This document shows positions 1 through 8,657 of a DNA stretch of 58,678 bases, piece by piece. The notes under the pieces were generated by a model. The model did no database searches. It saw nothing but the letters and a program-made list of their open reading frames with translations, and was not told the origin of the DNA. Position 1 is the stretch's first letter; each line of letters starts with the position of its first letter. The DNA is from a virus: IMG/VR virus record IMGVR_UViG_3300045972_000025, positions 1-58,678 of that record, one strand, 5' to 3'. The position numbers and the translations under genes were made by a program.

Positions 1-2
1 AT

Positions 3-1586
3 TTCATCAAGACTAAGCTAGATCCCAACGATATCATAAAGGTAGAGGATGAGACCCATATAACACTGTTGTATGGTCTTATCCAGTCTGAAGATGACGG
101 AAGATTAGCTAAAGCAATGAAAGAGTCAGGATTAAAGACTGTTACATTCAATGGTCTGAGTAAATTCGCCAACGATGAGGACGTTCTATTGATCTCCATA
201 GAGAAATCTAAAGAACTCTTAGATGCTGAAGCCAAATTACGTGAGTTGTACCCAGATAACGAGAATAAATATCCAGAGTACAAGCCACATCTGACTCTGG
301 CTTACTTAAAATCTGGTACAGCAGATAAGTATATACAGGATTATTCTGAGCTATTCATGATAAAGGATGTGAAGATCATGGATGCTGAATTCTCTGGTAA
401 GGGTGCTGCTGGTATCTCCAAGACCAAGATAGGTTCCTTTGCTGAGGATATCTTCATCTTCTTATCTCGTATAAAGAAGAAGCTGGTAGCTGCATCCTAT
501 GGTACAGAGAACGAATTTATGGGTGTTCTAAATACTGAGTTGAAGGGTCTCAAGCCTATCCTCGGTGTGAATAGGATAGATGTCAGAAAAGGATCTAGGA
601 TAGGACATTTCCTAGAATCAGCACATATCAATACTGAAGAGCGTTGGATGATCTTGGATATAGATCCTCATAAGCGAGCTGAGCTATCAACGTTCGAAGG
701 TTGGAACCAGTTCCAGGATCAGTTAGAAGAATTCATATCTCATGAAACCCAACATCAGAAGGATTGGGATAATGGGAATCTGATGACGAACGTTGAATAC
801 GCCGATGCTAGAGAACAGGGATTATATCTAGAATTACCAGAAGAGATGCATGCCTTCGCTAGAGAGGCCGTATCCCAATTACGGAACAAGGGATACACCG
901 ATGAGGATATCCTAGATTTAATAGATCGAAAACGATCTGTGGAGCTAGCCAACAACTCATCTGCTATATCAGAGTATGACCAGTATCTCTTTGATGATCC
1001 TGATCTTTATGAGGATTTCTTAGCTCTTATAAAGAATCATATAAAGAAAGATACTGTTAAATTCGAAGCCAAGCAATCTCGACTCTTGAAGAAACGAGCC
1101 ATTAAACAAGAATACGATTCAGCTGCTACATCACTAGATCAGGTTGCTGCTGTATTCAAGAAAGTGGTATGGAATTCTAACACAGTGAACTTAGATTATG
1201 GTGGTGGGAGATTCGATAAAGCCACAGACTTCCTGAGTACACAAGGTGTAGAGAATTTAGTGTATGATCCTTTCAATAGATCAGCAGAACATAATAAAAT
1301 GGTAAAGGCCAGGATAAAAGAAAAGAAAGCTGATACTGGAACACTAGCTAATGTACTGAACGTTATAAAAGAACGAGATATAAGAATAAAAGTACTACAA
1401 GATCTTAAGAAGATGGTCAGACCTGGTGGTAATGTATATATCAGTGTCTATTTCGATCCTAAACAAGAGGCTAAACCAACTTCTAAGGGCTGGCAGAATC
1501 ATCTACCTCTGACAGATTATCTAGAAGAAATTTCTGACGTGTTCACTAATGTAAGGGTTTCTAAAGGAATGGTGGTCTGCTCTTGA
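3..1586 (+). CDS. 2H phosphoesterase / HExxH zincin / SAM methyltransferase fusion, 5'-truncated
   Basis: The reading frame is open from base 3, so the gene begins upstream of the window; a TTG at 69 is probably internal. Three parts are visible. The N-terminal part has two H-x-T motifs, HITLLYGL (His codon at 57) and HLTLAYL (His codon at 288), the signature of 2H phosphoesterases (2',5'-RNA ligase/CPDase superfamily). The middle carries HETQH at 741-755, an HExxH zinc-protease motif, followed by LPEEMHAFA, which could supply the third metal ligand. The C-terminal part starts with LDYGGGRFD (about 1191), like motif I of class I SAM-dependent methyltransferases, and includes MVRPGGNVYIS. Known family roles are cyclic-phosphate hydrolysis or ligation, proteolysis and methyl transfer; substrates are unknown. 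The stop overlaps the next TTG start. Confidence 0.7.
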   Translation, partial: FIKTKLDPNDIIKVEDETHITLLYGLIQSEDDGRLAKAMKESGLKTVTFNGLSKFANDEDVLLISIEKSKELLDAEAKLRELYPDNENKYPEYKPHLTLAYLKSGTADKYIQDYSELFMIKDVKIMDAEFSGKGAAGISKTKIGSFAEDIFIFLSRIKKKLVAASYGTENEFMGVLNTELKGLKPILGVNRIDVRKGSRIGHFLESAHINTEERWMILDIDPHKRAELSTFEGWNQFQDQLEEFISHETQHQKDWDNGNLMTNVEYADAREQGLYLELPEEMHAFAREAVSQLRNKGYTDEDILDLIDRKRSVELANNSSAISEYDQYLFDDPDLYEDFLALIKNHIKKDTVKFEAKQSRLLKKRAIKQEYDSAATSLDQVAAVFKKVVWNSNTVNLDYGGGRFDKATDFLSTQGVENLVYDPFNRSAEHNKMVKARIKEKKADTGTLANVLNVIKERDIRIKVLQDLKKMVRPGGNVYISVYFDPKQEAKPTSKGWQNHLPLTDYLEEISDVFTNVRVSKGMVVCS

Positions 1587-1888
1587 AGATAAGCAGGAAT
1601 GTATATAATGCACTGACTCGTTATGGTCTCTTCAGTAAGAGGCTTAGAGTAGCATTATTTACAGGAGATCCAGATGAAGCTTATCTATATGCTAAGTATG
1701 TGACCAAGAAGAGAACCCCAGAGATAGAACCTTATATATTAAAAGATCCAGAGAATGCATTCCTATATGCTAGAAATGTATTGGGTTGGAGATGGGTCGA
1801 AGCTGAACCCTTCATTAAACAAGATCCCACACTGTGGGAGTATTATCAAAGATATTTTAACCCCGAGTATAAAGGACAAGACAAATGA
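1583..1888 (+). CDS. small protein with two degenerate AYA-type repeats
   Basis: It starts at a TTG overlapping the stop of the fusion gene, so the two are translationally coupled. The 101-aa product has two related stretches, AYLYAKYVTKKRTPEIEPYI and AFLYARNVLGWRWVEAEPFI, separated by KDPEN. This is a helical repeat (A-x-x-YA-x-x-V-x-x-x-R-x-x-E-x-E-x-x-I) found in longer arrays in hypothetical phage proteins. No enzymatic motif is visible, so a binding or scaffold role is only a guess. It overlaps the next ATG by 4 bp. Confidence 0.6.
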   Translation: MKISRNVYNALTRYGLFSKRLRVALFTGDPDEAYLYAKYVTKKRTPEIEPYILKDPENAFLYARNVLGWRWVEAEPFIKQDPTLWEYYQRYFNPEYKGQDK

Positions 1889-2166
1889 ATCCATTCATTA
1901 GCAATATGCCACATCTCCTAGATCTTGGTAAGGATAAGAATGATAAGAATATCTATCTAAACATGTCTGCTGTATCTCATGTGATAGATACAGGTGTTGT
2001 ATTACATGTATTCATGTTGGCGAACCAAGCAGATAGATATGGACAACTCCAACCCCTTATGTTAGATGGGCAAGTTCGTTTAAATTTCTTAAATTTCGTT
2101 GAAGAAATGGATGTAGAGGCCACCGATCCAAAGAATTTCGATGCATCCTTAAATCCTATAACGTAA
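1885..2166 (+). CDS. hypothetical protein, 93 aa
   Basis: The ATG overlaps the preceding stop by 4 bp, which supports translation. The product is 93 aa and soluble, with no recognisable domain. The stop codon TAA forms the first three bases of a late-type promoter motif (2164-2187), so this gene closes a transcription unit. Confidence 0.55.
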   Translation: MNPFISNMPHLLDLGKDKNDKNIYLNMSAVSHVIDTGVVLHVFMLANQADRYGQLQPLMLDGQVRLNFLNFVEEMDVEATDPKNFDASLNPIT

Positions 2167-2187
2167 CTTCTACCTTATAATATGAGG
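2164..2187 (+). promoter_or_regulatory. late-type promoter motif, copy 1
   Basis: The sequence reads TAACTTCT, ACC, TTATAATATGAGG and matches the recurring structural-gene motif. Its CCTTAT (2173-2178) can pair with ATGAGG (2182-2187), which contains the Shine-Dalgarno of the gene at 2198. Promoter function is inferred from recurrence. Confidence 0.5.
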
Positions 2188-2197
2188 ACATCTGAAT

Positions 2198-2545
2198 ATG
2201 AAAAATCTACTAGCATCTCTTGTATCTATTGCTGGACTAGAACCTGTAGAACTTACATTAGGTCCTACTAAGCCTGATTCTAACTCACCTGATAATATGT
2301 CTCCTGTTGGTGGAGATCATGCCTTCTATACCTATTTCGTTCCTGGAGCTATTTTCCAGGCCAAAGATGGTAGCAGCTGGCAGATTGAATCAATCCCAGC
2401 TGAAGGAAATGGTTTCTGCCGAATCCGTAATGTATGGTATCCCAGAGAAGAGGCTACCATTCCACAGGCACAGATTCGTAAAACAATTGACATGTGGATC
2501 TACCCAGTTATTCAGGTCGTGCCAGTCTTATCTCCTGAGGAGTAA
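2198..2545 (+). CDS. hypothetical protein, 115 aa, in the structural region
   Basis: ATG at 2198 with GAGGA at 2184-2188 upstream. The product has a Gly/Pro-rich N-terminus and a beta-rich middle, with no signal peptide after the short hydrophobic start and no family I recognise. It sits directly before a large structural-type protein and behind a late promoter motif, so it may be a minor virion component. That role is inferred from position only. Confidence 0.55.
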   Translation: MKNLLASLVSIAGLEPVELTLGPTKPDSNSPDNMSPVGGDHAFYTYFVPGAIFQAKDGSSWQIESIPAEGNGFCRIRNVWYPREEATIPQAQIRKTIDMWIYPVIQVVPVLSPEE

Positions 2546-2557
2546 CAGGGAGATCTG

Positions 2558-4108
2558 GTGGTAGAGCTCACCGACATAAATCTAGATTCGTTCCTGATTA
2601 GGGAACTAAGATCAGTCGTAGCCAGACATCCAAGATTTAGAGAACTTGGTGGTGAGATAGGCTCATATTTCGCTACCATGATGAAATATAATGATCTAGA
2701 AATCATTATAAAGAACCCATCTTCTGATGGTAATAGATTAGGTTCAGATCACTACATGGCCACCCAGTATGGTAGAGTCATGTTAGCTAAGTTAGAAGAT
2801 AAAGATGGTATGTTCATTGAACATATCCAAGAAGTGGATAAGACTTTAGCTACACCAGAACCTGGTTTATATTATTTCAATCTCGATTCTGTGGATGAAG
2901 CTACTAGGGCAGTTCAGTTGACATGTCAGAAAATGCGTTGGGTCAGTGGAAAAGTAACAAATGCTAATGGTTCTTATTTGAGATTCTCTCAAGCTATATC
3001 GCTGACAGATGTCGCATTCAGAAACTTGGTACTAGGTGAGTATTCAGCCCAACAAGATAAAGTTTATATAAACGTATATAAAGATACTGTAGAAGCCTAC
3101 TCAGTAACTACAGGGTTGGATTTAGTACCAGTAGTAGATTATTGGGTAGAGACATCTGAATCCATCTTGATTACAAATGATACCACAGCTGGTACTCAGG
3201 TCCTCCCAATACCAGATTCTAATTATATATCGTTTGATGTCATTGATCAAGATCAATATACATTAAGACGAGACCTAGATTATAAGGTAGCAGGAAGTAA
3301 CATCATACTATCTAACTGGACTCCTGCACATCAAACCCTAACAATGGTTGGTAGATTTAGAAGAAACCCTATGGTTGTTGGTTTCGTCTCAGCTGAGAAT
3401 CTTATAGATTTCAGAATAGAAAATGGTGCAATAGTCAAAGAGCAATTCTCTGCTATAGCCACTGCTGGAAATTATAAATTCTCTGATCTGACTCAAGGTC
3501 AGGATAAGAACTGGTACCTGACTAACTTATTAATTCCAGGTGACAATCTCGTCTGGGAATGTCGAGTAGATATGGGACAGACTGTCCTCAAGGGTCTTAA
3601 GAATGCTCTTAATATGTACTTGATCCCTGGTGTAGCAATAGTCATAGGAGACAAGACAGTAGTAGGAGATCAACTAGCAATGTTGGTAAATCCTACGGTA
3701 TGTGAGACCTATGAAATTTATGGTTCTAAAGAGAATATCAAATTCGATATAGATATCAGAACAAATGACATGAGAACATCGAGTGAGATTGCTGGTTTGG
3801 TAAAAGAATACCTCTTAGTATCTGGTAGAGATCGTATGGAGACATGTGGTCTCACTATATATGAGGTGTCAAGATCAACCACATCAGACTCTAAAGAAGG
3901 TGGTGCTGGGTTGTTAAGTACACAGATCGTCACCTTATCAGTCTCTGCTGCAGCTGATTGGGAGATAAAGAGACCTCTGATCACTAGATTAGATAATATT
4001 GATACAACCACTGTAGCAGTAGATTTGGCATATCCTGGTAAAAAGGTGACTATTAACCCTATAGGGACTTCATATGGTAGTTCAGGATTTCTACCATCCT
4101 ATTCTTAA
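2558..4108 (+). CDS. probable virion structural protein (baseplate or tail), 516 aa
   Basis: GTG start at 2558 with GGGAG at 2548-2552. The protein is 516 aa, beta-rich and without membrane segments. I see no catalytic motif. Its size, composition and position between a late promoter motif and the tail sheath fit a tail or baseplate component. The C-terminal part (after about residue 370) alternates short strands and helices, as in baseplate wedge-like proteins, but I cannot assign a named family. Confidence 0.5.
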   Translation: MVELTDINLDSFLIRELRSVVARHPRFRELGGEIGSYFATMMKYNDLEIIIKNPSSDGNRLGSDHYMATQYGRVMLAKLEDKDGMFIEHIQEVDKTLATPEPGLYYFNLDSVDEATRAVQLTCQKMRWVSGKVTNANGSYLRFSQAISLTDVAFRNLVLGEYSAQQDKVYINVYKDTVEAYSVTTGLDLVPVVDYWVETSESILITNDTTAGTQVLPIPDSNYISFDVIDQDQYTLRRDLDYKVAGSNIILSNWTPAHQTLTMVGRFRRNPMVVGFVSAENLIDFRIENGAIVKEQFSAIATAGNYKFSDLTQGQDKNWYLTNLLIPGDNLVWECRVDMGQTVLKGLKNALNMYLIPGVAIVIGDKTVVGDQLAMLVNPTVCETYEIYGSKENIKFDIDIRTNDMRTSSEIAGLVKEYLLVSGRDRMETCGLTIYEVSRSTTSDSKEGGAGLLSTQIVTLSVSAAADWEIKRPLITRLDNIDTTTVAVDLAYPGKKVTINPIGTSYGSSGFLPSYS

Positions 4109-4119
4109 TAAGGTTAATT

Positions 4120-4542
4120 ATGCCAATCTTCGAATACAAATGTGTGGAATGTAAGATCTTAATAGAAAAGATCGCACCAACATTAGAGAAATCTGATCCT
4201 AGTGTCAAATGTCCTAGATGTGAACAACAGGCTCTTAGGCTTGAGATTCCATCTAGTATATCATTATCTAGATCTTCAATGGATAATGCTCCAATAGATA
4301 ATATTATCGGAAAAGATGCAGATGCTAGATGGTCAGATATCCATGAGCGTCAGCAAATAAGAAATACAGCTAGAACACAGACTGGATCGGCTGGCTTGAC
4401 TGAGGTCGGTAAGAATGAATTCGCTCCAATCTCTGAGAAATCTAAAGAGACTAGAACGGAAGTAACCGCCAGTCTGAAGCAAGCACCAAAGTTGGATTCG
4501 GGGACAGATTCATCTAAATCCTGGTTATCAACGGTAGATTAA
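4120..4542 (+). CDS. FmdB-type zinc ribbon protein
   Basis: It begins MPIFEYKCVECK, the typical opening of FmdB/CxxC-SSSS zinc ribbons, and has a second knuckle KCPRCE about 20 residues on. The four cysteines should bind one zinc. The remaining ~100 residues are polar, Ser/Thr/Lys-rich and probably disordered. Small zinc ribbons of this type occur in phage morphogenesis clusters; the partner is unknown. ATG at 4120, 11 bp after the upstream stop. Confidence 0.75.
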   Translation: MPIFEYKCVECKILIEKIAPTLEKSDPSVKCPRCEQQALRLEIPSSISLSRSSMDNAPIDNIIGKDADARWSDIHERQQIRNTARTQTGSAGLTEVGKNEFAPISEKSKETRTEVTASLKQAPKLDSGTDSSKSWLSTVD

Positions 4543-4564
4543 GGTCCTGATAACTGATAGATAA

Positions 4565-4588
4565 TAACTTCTCCTTATCTATAGTGAA
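4565..4588 (+). promoter_or_regulatory. late-type promoter motif, copy 2 (tail sheath)
   Basis: TAACTTCT at 4565-4572 is followed by CCTTATCTATAGTGAA. TTCTCC (4569-4574) is perfectly complementary to GGAGAA (4629-4634), the Shine-Dalgarno region of the sheath gene. It is the only promoter-like element in the 96-bp gap. Confidence 0.5.
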
Positions 4589-4638
4589 GGATTAGAATTT
4601 CACATATCTAAAGTCTAATAACCTGAATGGAGAAAAGC

Positions 4639-7600
4639 ATGGCATTATTTGACCAATACGCCGAACCTGGTGTCTACACCACTTCAACAATAGAGGATGC
4701 TGGTACTACTCTCTTCGGAGATACCAAGGTAACTGTCCTCTTAGGAGAGGGTGAAGAATTCAGAACCTCTAACAATGTTGAAGTTCATCGTGGTTCAAGT
4801 TCAAACACTGATGACAGAAGAGCAAAAGAAGACCTCAGTTCACAGATCAATGGGGTTACTAGACAGTTCCAGGTCCAGTATTTCCCAATTGTTAGTGGTA
4901 ACGGTCGTGGTGAGACCACAAACAATCCTACTGACATTACTGTTACTGTCAATGGTAACCCTACCTCAGTATCCACTCTTGATGGTACTACTGGTAAGTT
5001 CTTAATCGATGTCATTCTCCTCTCCGGAGATGTCATCGCTGTAGATTATTTCTTCAAGCGTTCTGATACATTAGTAACGTTAGAAGATCTCAGCAATGAG
5101 ATTCCTACTTTCGCTACCATGGCTGCTCAGGCTGGAAAGCTCAACCTTACTCTTAGCAATCCTGGTTTCTTGGGTAACAGTGTTACTCTAGCATTCACCA
5201 GCACTCCTGGTGCTCCAGTAGCTGATTTAATGGCTATTACTGGTCAGGGAACTAACACTATCTCAATCGAAATCATGAAGGGTACCGTAGCTTCTCCTGT
5301 AGCTCGTACCATCTCTGAGATTGCTGCTCTTATCAACACTGGTGTAATAACTGCTGCTGGTAATATGGTAGTATCTTCAGTAACTGCTGGTGCTGCCTCT
5401 GCAGCTGGTGCTGTAAACTTCACTGGTGGTACTGGTCAAGGAACTAACACAACTTTCCGTGTGTACAATCTACCTATCGTAGATGGTTCAAATGGTGGTG
5501 TTGTTTCTAACAACCCAAGTGATGTTAAGGCTTTCGTCAATAACGTCTCTGTGGCTGTCACTGCTGTAGATGGTATCAACGGTCTCGTAACCTTAGCTGC
5601 TCCAGTGTTGACTAACTCAACTCTGAAGCTAACCTACTACACCAACACTTACCAGGATACATTCGATTTCCTCCCCTCTGATAACATCGCAGAGATTACA
5701 CAGGTTGGATTCGCCCCTGATCGTGAAGACTTCATCAACACCATCGATTATGTTCTAGATGGTAATAAGATCCAATGGGGTGCTTCTGCTAACGTCGTAA
5801 CTGGTCAACAGTCCAATGGCTTCGCTAAGTTTGATGGTACTTATATCACACCTACTCTAGTAGATGATAAGGTTTACCTTGAGCAAGCTTCTGGTGTTGT
5901 TAATGGAATCAATAACATCTTCACCATCAAGGATGCTCCAACAACTGGTTCAGGTCTATCCAGAGTAACCAACAATCCTCTGTATGTGAAGGTATATGTC
6001 GGAATCACCCCAACTACTGCAACTGCAGTCAAGGTTTCTTTCGTAGATGGAAATTCCAAGACTATAACTTTATTCAATCCCCCAGCAACTGGTAATGTCT
6101 ATGTCACCTATTACAAGTCAAGATTAGCTGACAATAAATTCAAGTTCAAGATCCACACTCCTGGTGTTACTGGTCAGGGTAATTATTCCTTGTATGACAA
6201 GAACGACCTACAGATCCCAACCACTTTAGAAGGTACTCATGCTGTTCAAGATGCTGTCTTCACTTCAAGTGGTGGTATCGTATGGCCTGGTACTTTCTCA
6301 GACCTAAAGGTAGTAGCTGGTGCTAAGAATGAAGTAGTAACCTTAACCTTCCAGAACACTGGTGAAACTTATGTTTCTACTCCTGGATCTCAGGCTACTA
6401 ACACAACCGCTCAGGCTGGTATCACCTTCAGAACCTTCAATGCTGCTGTCGCTGCTAATACTGTCACTCTCCAGTTCAAGAACACTGGTCAGACTCCAGA
6501 TGCCACTGCTTTAGCTATAACTGGTAACGTAGTCACTGTAGAAATCACCAAGACTGGTGGTTCAACACGTACCTTAGCTGACGTCGTAGGTCTGTTCAAT
6601 ACTAACGCTGCTCTCGGTACTCCCCTAGTTACCTCAGCTGGTGGCTTGATCTCTGCCACTTTGACTGGTACTGCTGGAACAAACTCTATAATCTCTGCTG
6701 CCATCGCTTTCTCTGGTGGTGTTGATCCTGTATCATCCCCATTCAGCTCTAAGTTCAATGTCAGTTCTTCTATCTCTGGTGGTTCAACTGGTGTTGGTTA
6801 CACTGGTCAGACTTACTCTGATCCTGTCACTGGGTTGACATTCACTATCGTTGATCCTAACACACCTAACTACGTTGATTATGGATTCAACACTCCCCCA
6901 ACCTCATATCGTTTCAAGGCTAACGATGTCTTGGTATTCAATGTTAGTTCAAGTGTGTATTTCACCACCTCTAATGTACCAGTAGTTGCCGTTCCTGGTC
7001 TAAGAGTTAAGGTCACTACCACTCTCGGTATGGCTGCTAATGATTATGCTTTCGTTAACACCTTCAACAAGGCTGGTGCTGAACCAATCGTAGGTGAGTT
7101 CTACTATGCTTCTTACACCACCAACAAAGTGGCTTCAGATTACGAGTTGAAGATCTTCACCAACCTAACTGACATTTACACTCAGTATGGACAACCTACT
7201 GTAGAGAATAAGCTATCTCTTGGTGCTCGTCTTGCTGCTTTGAATGGTGCTACTACTCTTGGTTGCTTACAGATCAAGAAAGATACTGGCTCACCACTCG
7301 CTGGAGATCAGTCCTACATCGATGCTATCGCTTCATTAGCTCGTCCCATCACTGGTGGTACAACTAAGGCTTCTGTAATCGTACCAATGTCAACGAGCCA
7401 GTCTGTACAACAGTACTTGGCTAAGCACCTCGATACTCAAGCTGCTCCTAGAAACAAGGGCGAGGCTATGGGCTTCATCGGATTCAGCGTTGGAACTCAG
7501 CCTAGTGAAGCTCGCACAATTGCTCGTAACATCAAGAGCAATCGTGTAATCGCTATCTATCCTGCTGGTGCCATCATCAGTTTAGAAGTAGATGGTAAAT

Positions 7601-8139
7601 CAGCTGAGTACGCTGTCGGTGGTGAGTTCCTCGCTGCTGCCATGGCTGGTATGAAGGCTAATCCTGCTATCGATTCTGCTACCACACTTACTCGTAAGAA
7701 GATGGTAGGATTCTCTCGTCTCTTACAGAAGCTCGACGATCCTACAATGGATATGATTGCTCCTGATGGTGTAACCTTGTTACTAGAGGCTTCTGGTGCT
7801 TTCAAGATCAGACACTACATCACCACTGATATGAGCAATCCTATCACACAAGAACCTACTAACACTGCTATCGTCGATGATGTCAAGCAGAAGATTCGTA
7901 AGGAACTTGATCAGTTCATTGGTAGAAAGAATCTCGGTGCTCTCGTTAACGATGTCACCATCGTGATGAATTCTATCATGAAGAACTTCGTTCAGTTAGA
8001 GATCTTAGAAGCCTATAAGGGTCTTACTGTAACTCGTAACGAATCTGATCCTACTGTATTGGATGTCACTGTAGCTTTAAAACCCGTGTTTTCGCTATTA
8101 TACGTAAATGTCAGCCTCAAGGTGACTACTAAGTCCTAA
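4639..8139 (+). CDS. contractile tail sheath protein, very large (1166 aa)
   Basis: The start is set at ATG 4639 rather than the in-frame ATG 4627, because GGAG at 4629-4632 lies 6 bp before 4639. The N-terminus (ALFDQYAEPGVYTTSTIED) and the C-terminal ~270 residues (from about 890, with VIVPMSTSQ, PAGAI, RHYITTDMSN and a final polymerisation-type beta domain) are characteristic of contractile tail sheaths. Between them lie inserted beta modules: three copies of a ~75-aa unit (about residues 69-140, 268-340, 420-492; core FxVxxxPIVxGxxxGxxxNNP) and two copies of a ~100-aa unit (about 164-265 and 592-700). T4 gp18 is about 660 aa, so the insertions nearly double the protein; they probably decorate the sheath surface. 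Confidence 0.88.
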   Translation: MALFDQYAEPGVYTTSTIEDAGTTLFGDTKVTVLLGEGEEFRTSNNVEVHRGSSSNTDDRRAKEDLSSQINGVTRQFQVQYFPIVSGNGRGETTNNPTDITVTVNGNPTSVSTLDGTTGKFLIDVILLSGDVIAVDYFFKRSDTLVTLEDLSNEIPTFATMAAQAGKLNLTLSNPGFLGNSVTLAFTSTPGAPVADLMAITGQGTNTISIEIMKGTVASPVARTISEIAALINTGVITAAGNMVVSSVTAGAASAAGAVNFTGGTGQGTNTTFRVYNLPIVDGSNGGVVSNNPSDVKAFVNNVSVAVTAVDGINGLVTLAAPVLTNSTLKLTYYTNTYQDTFDFLPSDNIAEITQVGFAPDREDFINTIDYVLDGNKIQWGASANVVTGQQSNGFAKFDGTYITPTLVDDKVYLEQASGVVNGINNIFTIKDAPTTGSGLSRVTNNPLYVKVYVGITPTTATAVKVSFVDGNSKTITLFNPPATGNVYVTYYKSRLADNKFKFKIHTPGVTGQGNYSLYDKNDLQIPTTLEGTHAVQDAVFTSSGGIVWPGTFSDLKVVAGAKNEVVTLTFQNTGETYVSTPGSQATNTTAQAGITFRTFNAAVAANTVTLQFKNTGQTPDATALAITGNVVTVEITKTGGSTRTLADVVGLFNTNAALGTPLVTSAGGLISATLTGTAGTNSIISAAIAFSGGVDPVSSPFSSKFNVSSSISGGSTGVGYTGQTYSDPVTGLTFTIVDPNTPNYVDYGFNTPPTSYRFKANDVLVFNVSSSVYFTTSNVPVVAVPGLRVKVTTTLGMAANDYAFVNTFNKAGAEPIVGEFYYASYTTNKVASDYELKIFTNLTDIYTQYGQPTVENKLSLGARLAALNGATTLGCLQIKKDTGSPLAGDQSYIDAIASLARPITGGTTKASVIVPMSTSQSVQQYLAKHLDTQAAPRNKGEAMGFIGFSVGTQPSEARTIARNIKSNRVIAIYPAGAIISLEVDGKSAEYAVGGEFLAAAMAGMKANPAIDSATTLTRKKMVGFSRLLQKLDDPTMDMIAPDGVTLLLEASGAFKIRHYITTDMSNPITQEPTNTAIVDDVKQKIRKELDQFIGRKNLGALVNDVTIVMNSIMKNFVQLEILEAYKGLTVTRNESDPTVLDVTVALKPVFSLLYVNVSLKVTTKS

Positions 8140-8148
8140 TTCAATAAA

Positions 8149-8190
8149 AATGAACCTGTCTGTTGTGTAATAATGACAGACAGGTTCATT
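8149..8190 (+). terminator. perfect 15-bp hairpin after the tail sheath gene
   Basis: AATGAACCTGTCTGT (8149-8163) and its exact reverse complement (8176-8190) enclose a 12-nt loop. There is no clear U-tract, so it may be a terminator, an RNA-processing site or an mRNA-stabilising 3' end. It begins 9 bp after the sheath stop. Confidence 0.6.
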
Positions 8191-8210
8191 CAATCTCAAG
8201 GAGTATTAAA

Positions 8211-8648
8211 TTGATTCTACATCCAACGGTTACACATCAGAATAGTATTGTAAGTCTTCAGCTCACCCCTAAATTTACTGGTGATGTTACTGATGCAACA
8301 GATCAGCAACGTATTGGTGCTTATGGTGATCCCCTCATTAATCTGGGTGGGACCTTCGCTGATCCTCTCGATGGTACTTTCACATTTAGTACTACATCCA
8401 GTGATTACTACGCTAAGTTAACGACTGAGTTGCCTTCAAAGGCTGTTAGATTCTTTAAATCACTACCTCAGTCTACATCTTCACAGACTATCACCCAATT
8501 AGCACCTCTCGATATCATCACTAGTGATCCAGTACGTGCTGCTGGTGTATATAATGGTCTCATTGGTAACAGGGTTCAAGCTGCAATGACTACATTAAGA
8601 GCTCTTACTCCAGTAGCATTAACTACGCTACCTGATAAGACTGTATAA
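8211..8648 (+). CDS. hypothetical structural protein, 145 aa
   Basis: I choose TTG at 8211, because AAGGAG (8198-8203) sits 7 bp upstream. Longer readings starting near 8163 would run through the hairpin and lack a ribosome site. The product begins MILHPTVTHQNSIVSLQ, is Thr/Ser-rich and beta-prone, and has no recognised domain. Its place between sheath and tail-tube genes suggests a tail component. Confidence 0.55.
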   Translation: MILHPTVTHQNSIVSLQLTPKFTGDVTDATDQQRIGAYGDPLINLGGTFADPLDGTFTFSTTSSDYYAKLTTELPSKAVRFFKSLPQSTSSQTITQLAPLDIITSDPVRAAGVYNGLIGNRVQAAMTTLRALTPVALTTLPDKTV

Positions 8649-8657
8649 GGGACATAT

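Noticed and set aside
4627-4638. Upstream ATG for the tail sheath
   Set aside because: It overlaps the Shine-Dalgarno GGAG that serves ATG 4639.
4800-7100. Repeated sequence in the sheath as a DNA repeat array
   Set aside because: Repeats are at protein level only and diverged in DNA; they are duplicated domains.
8163-8210. Extended start for the gene after the sheath
   Set aside because: It would begin inside the hairpin; TTG 8211 has AAGGAG at the right distance.
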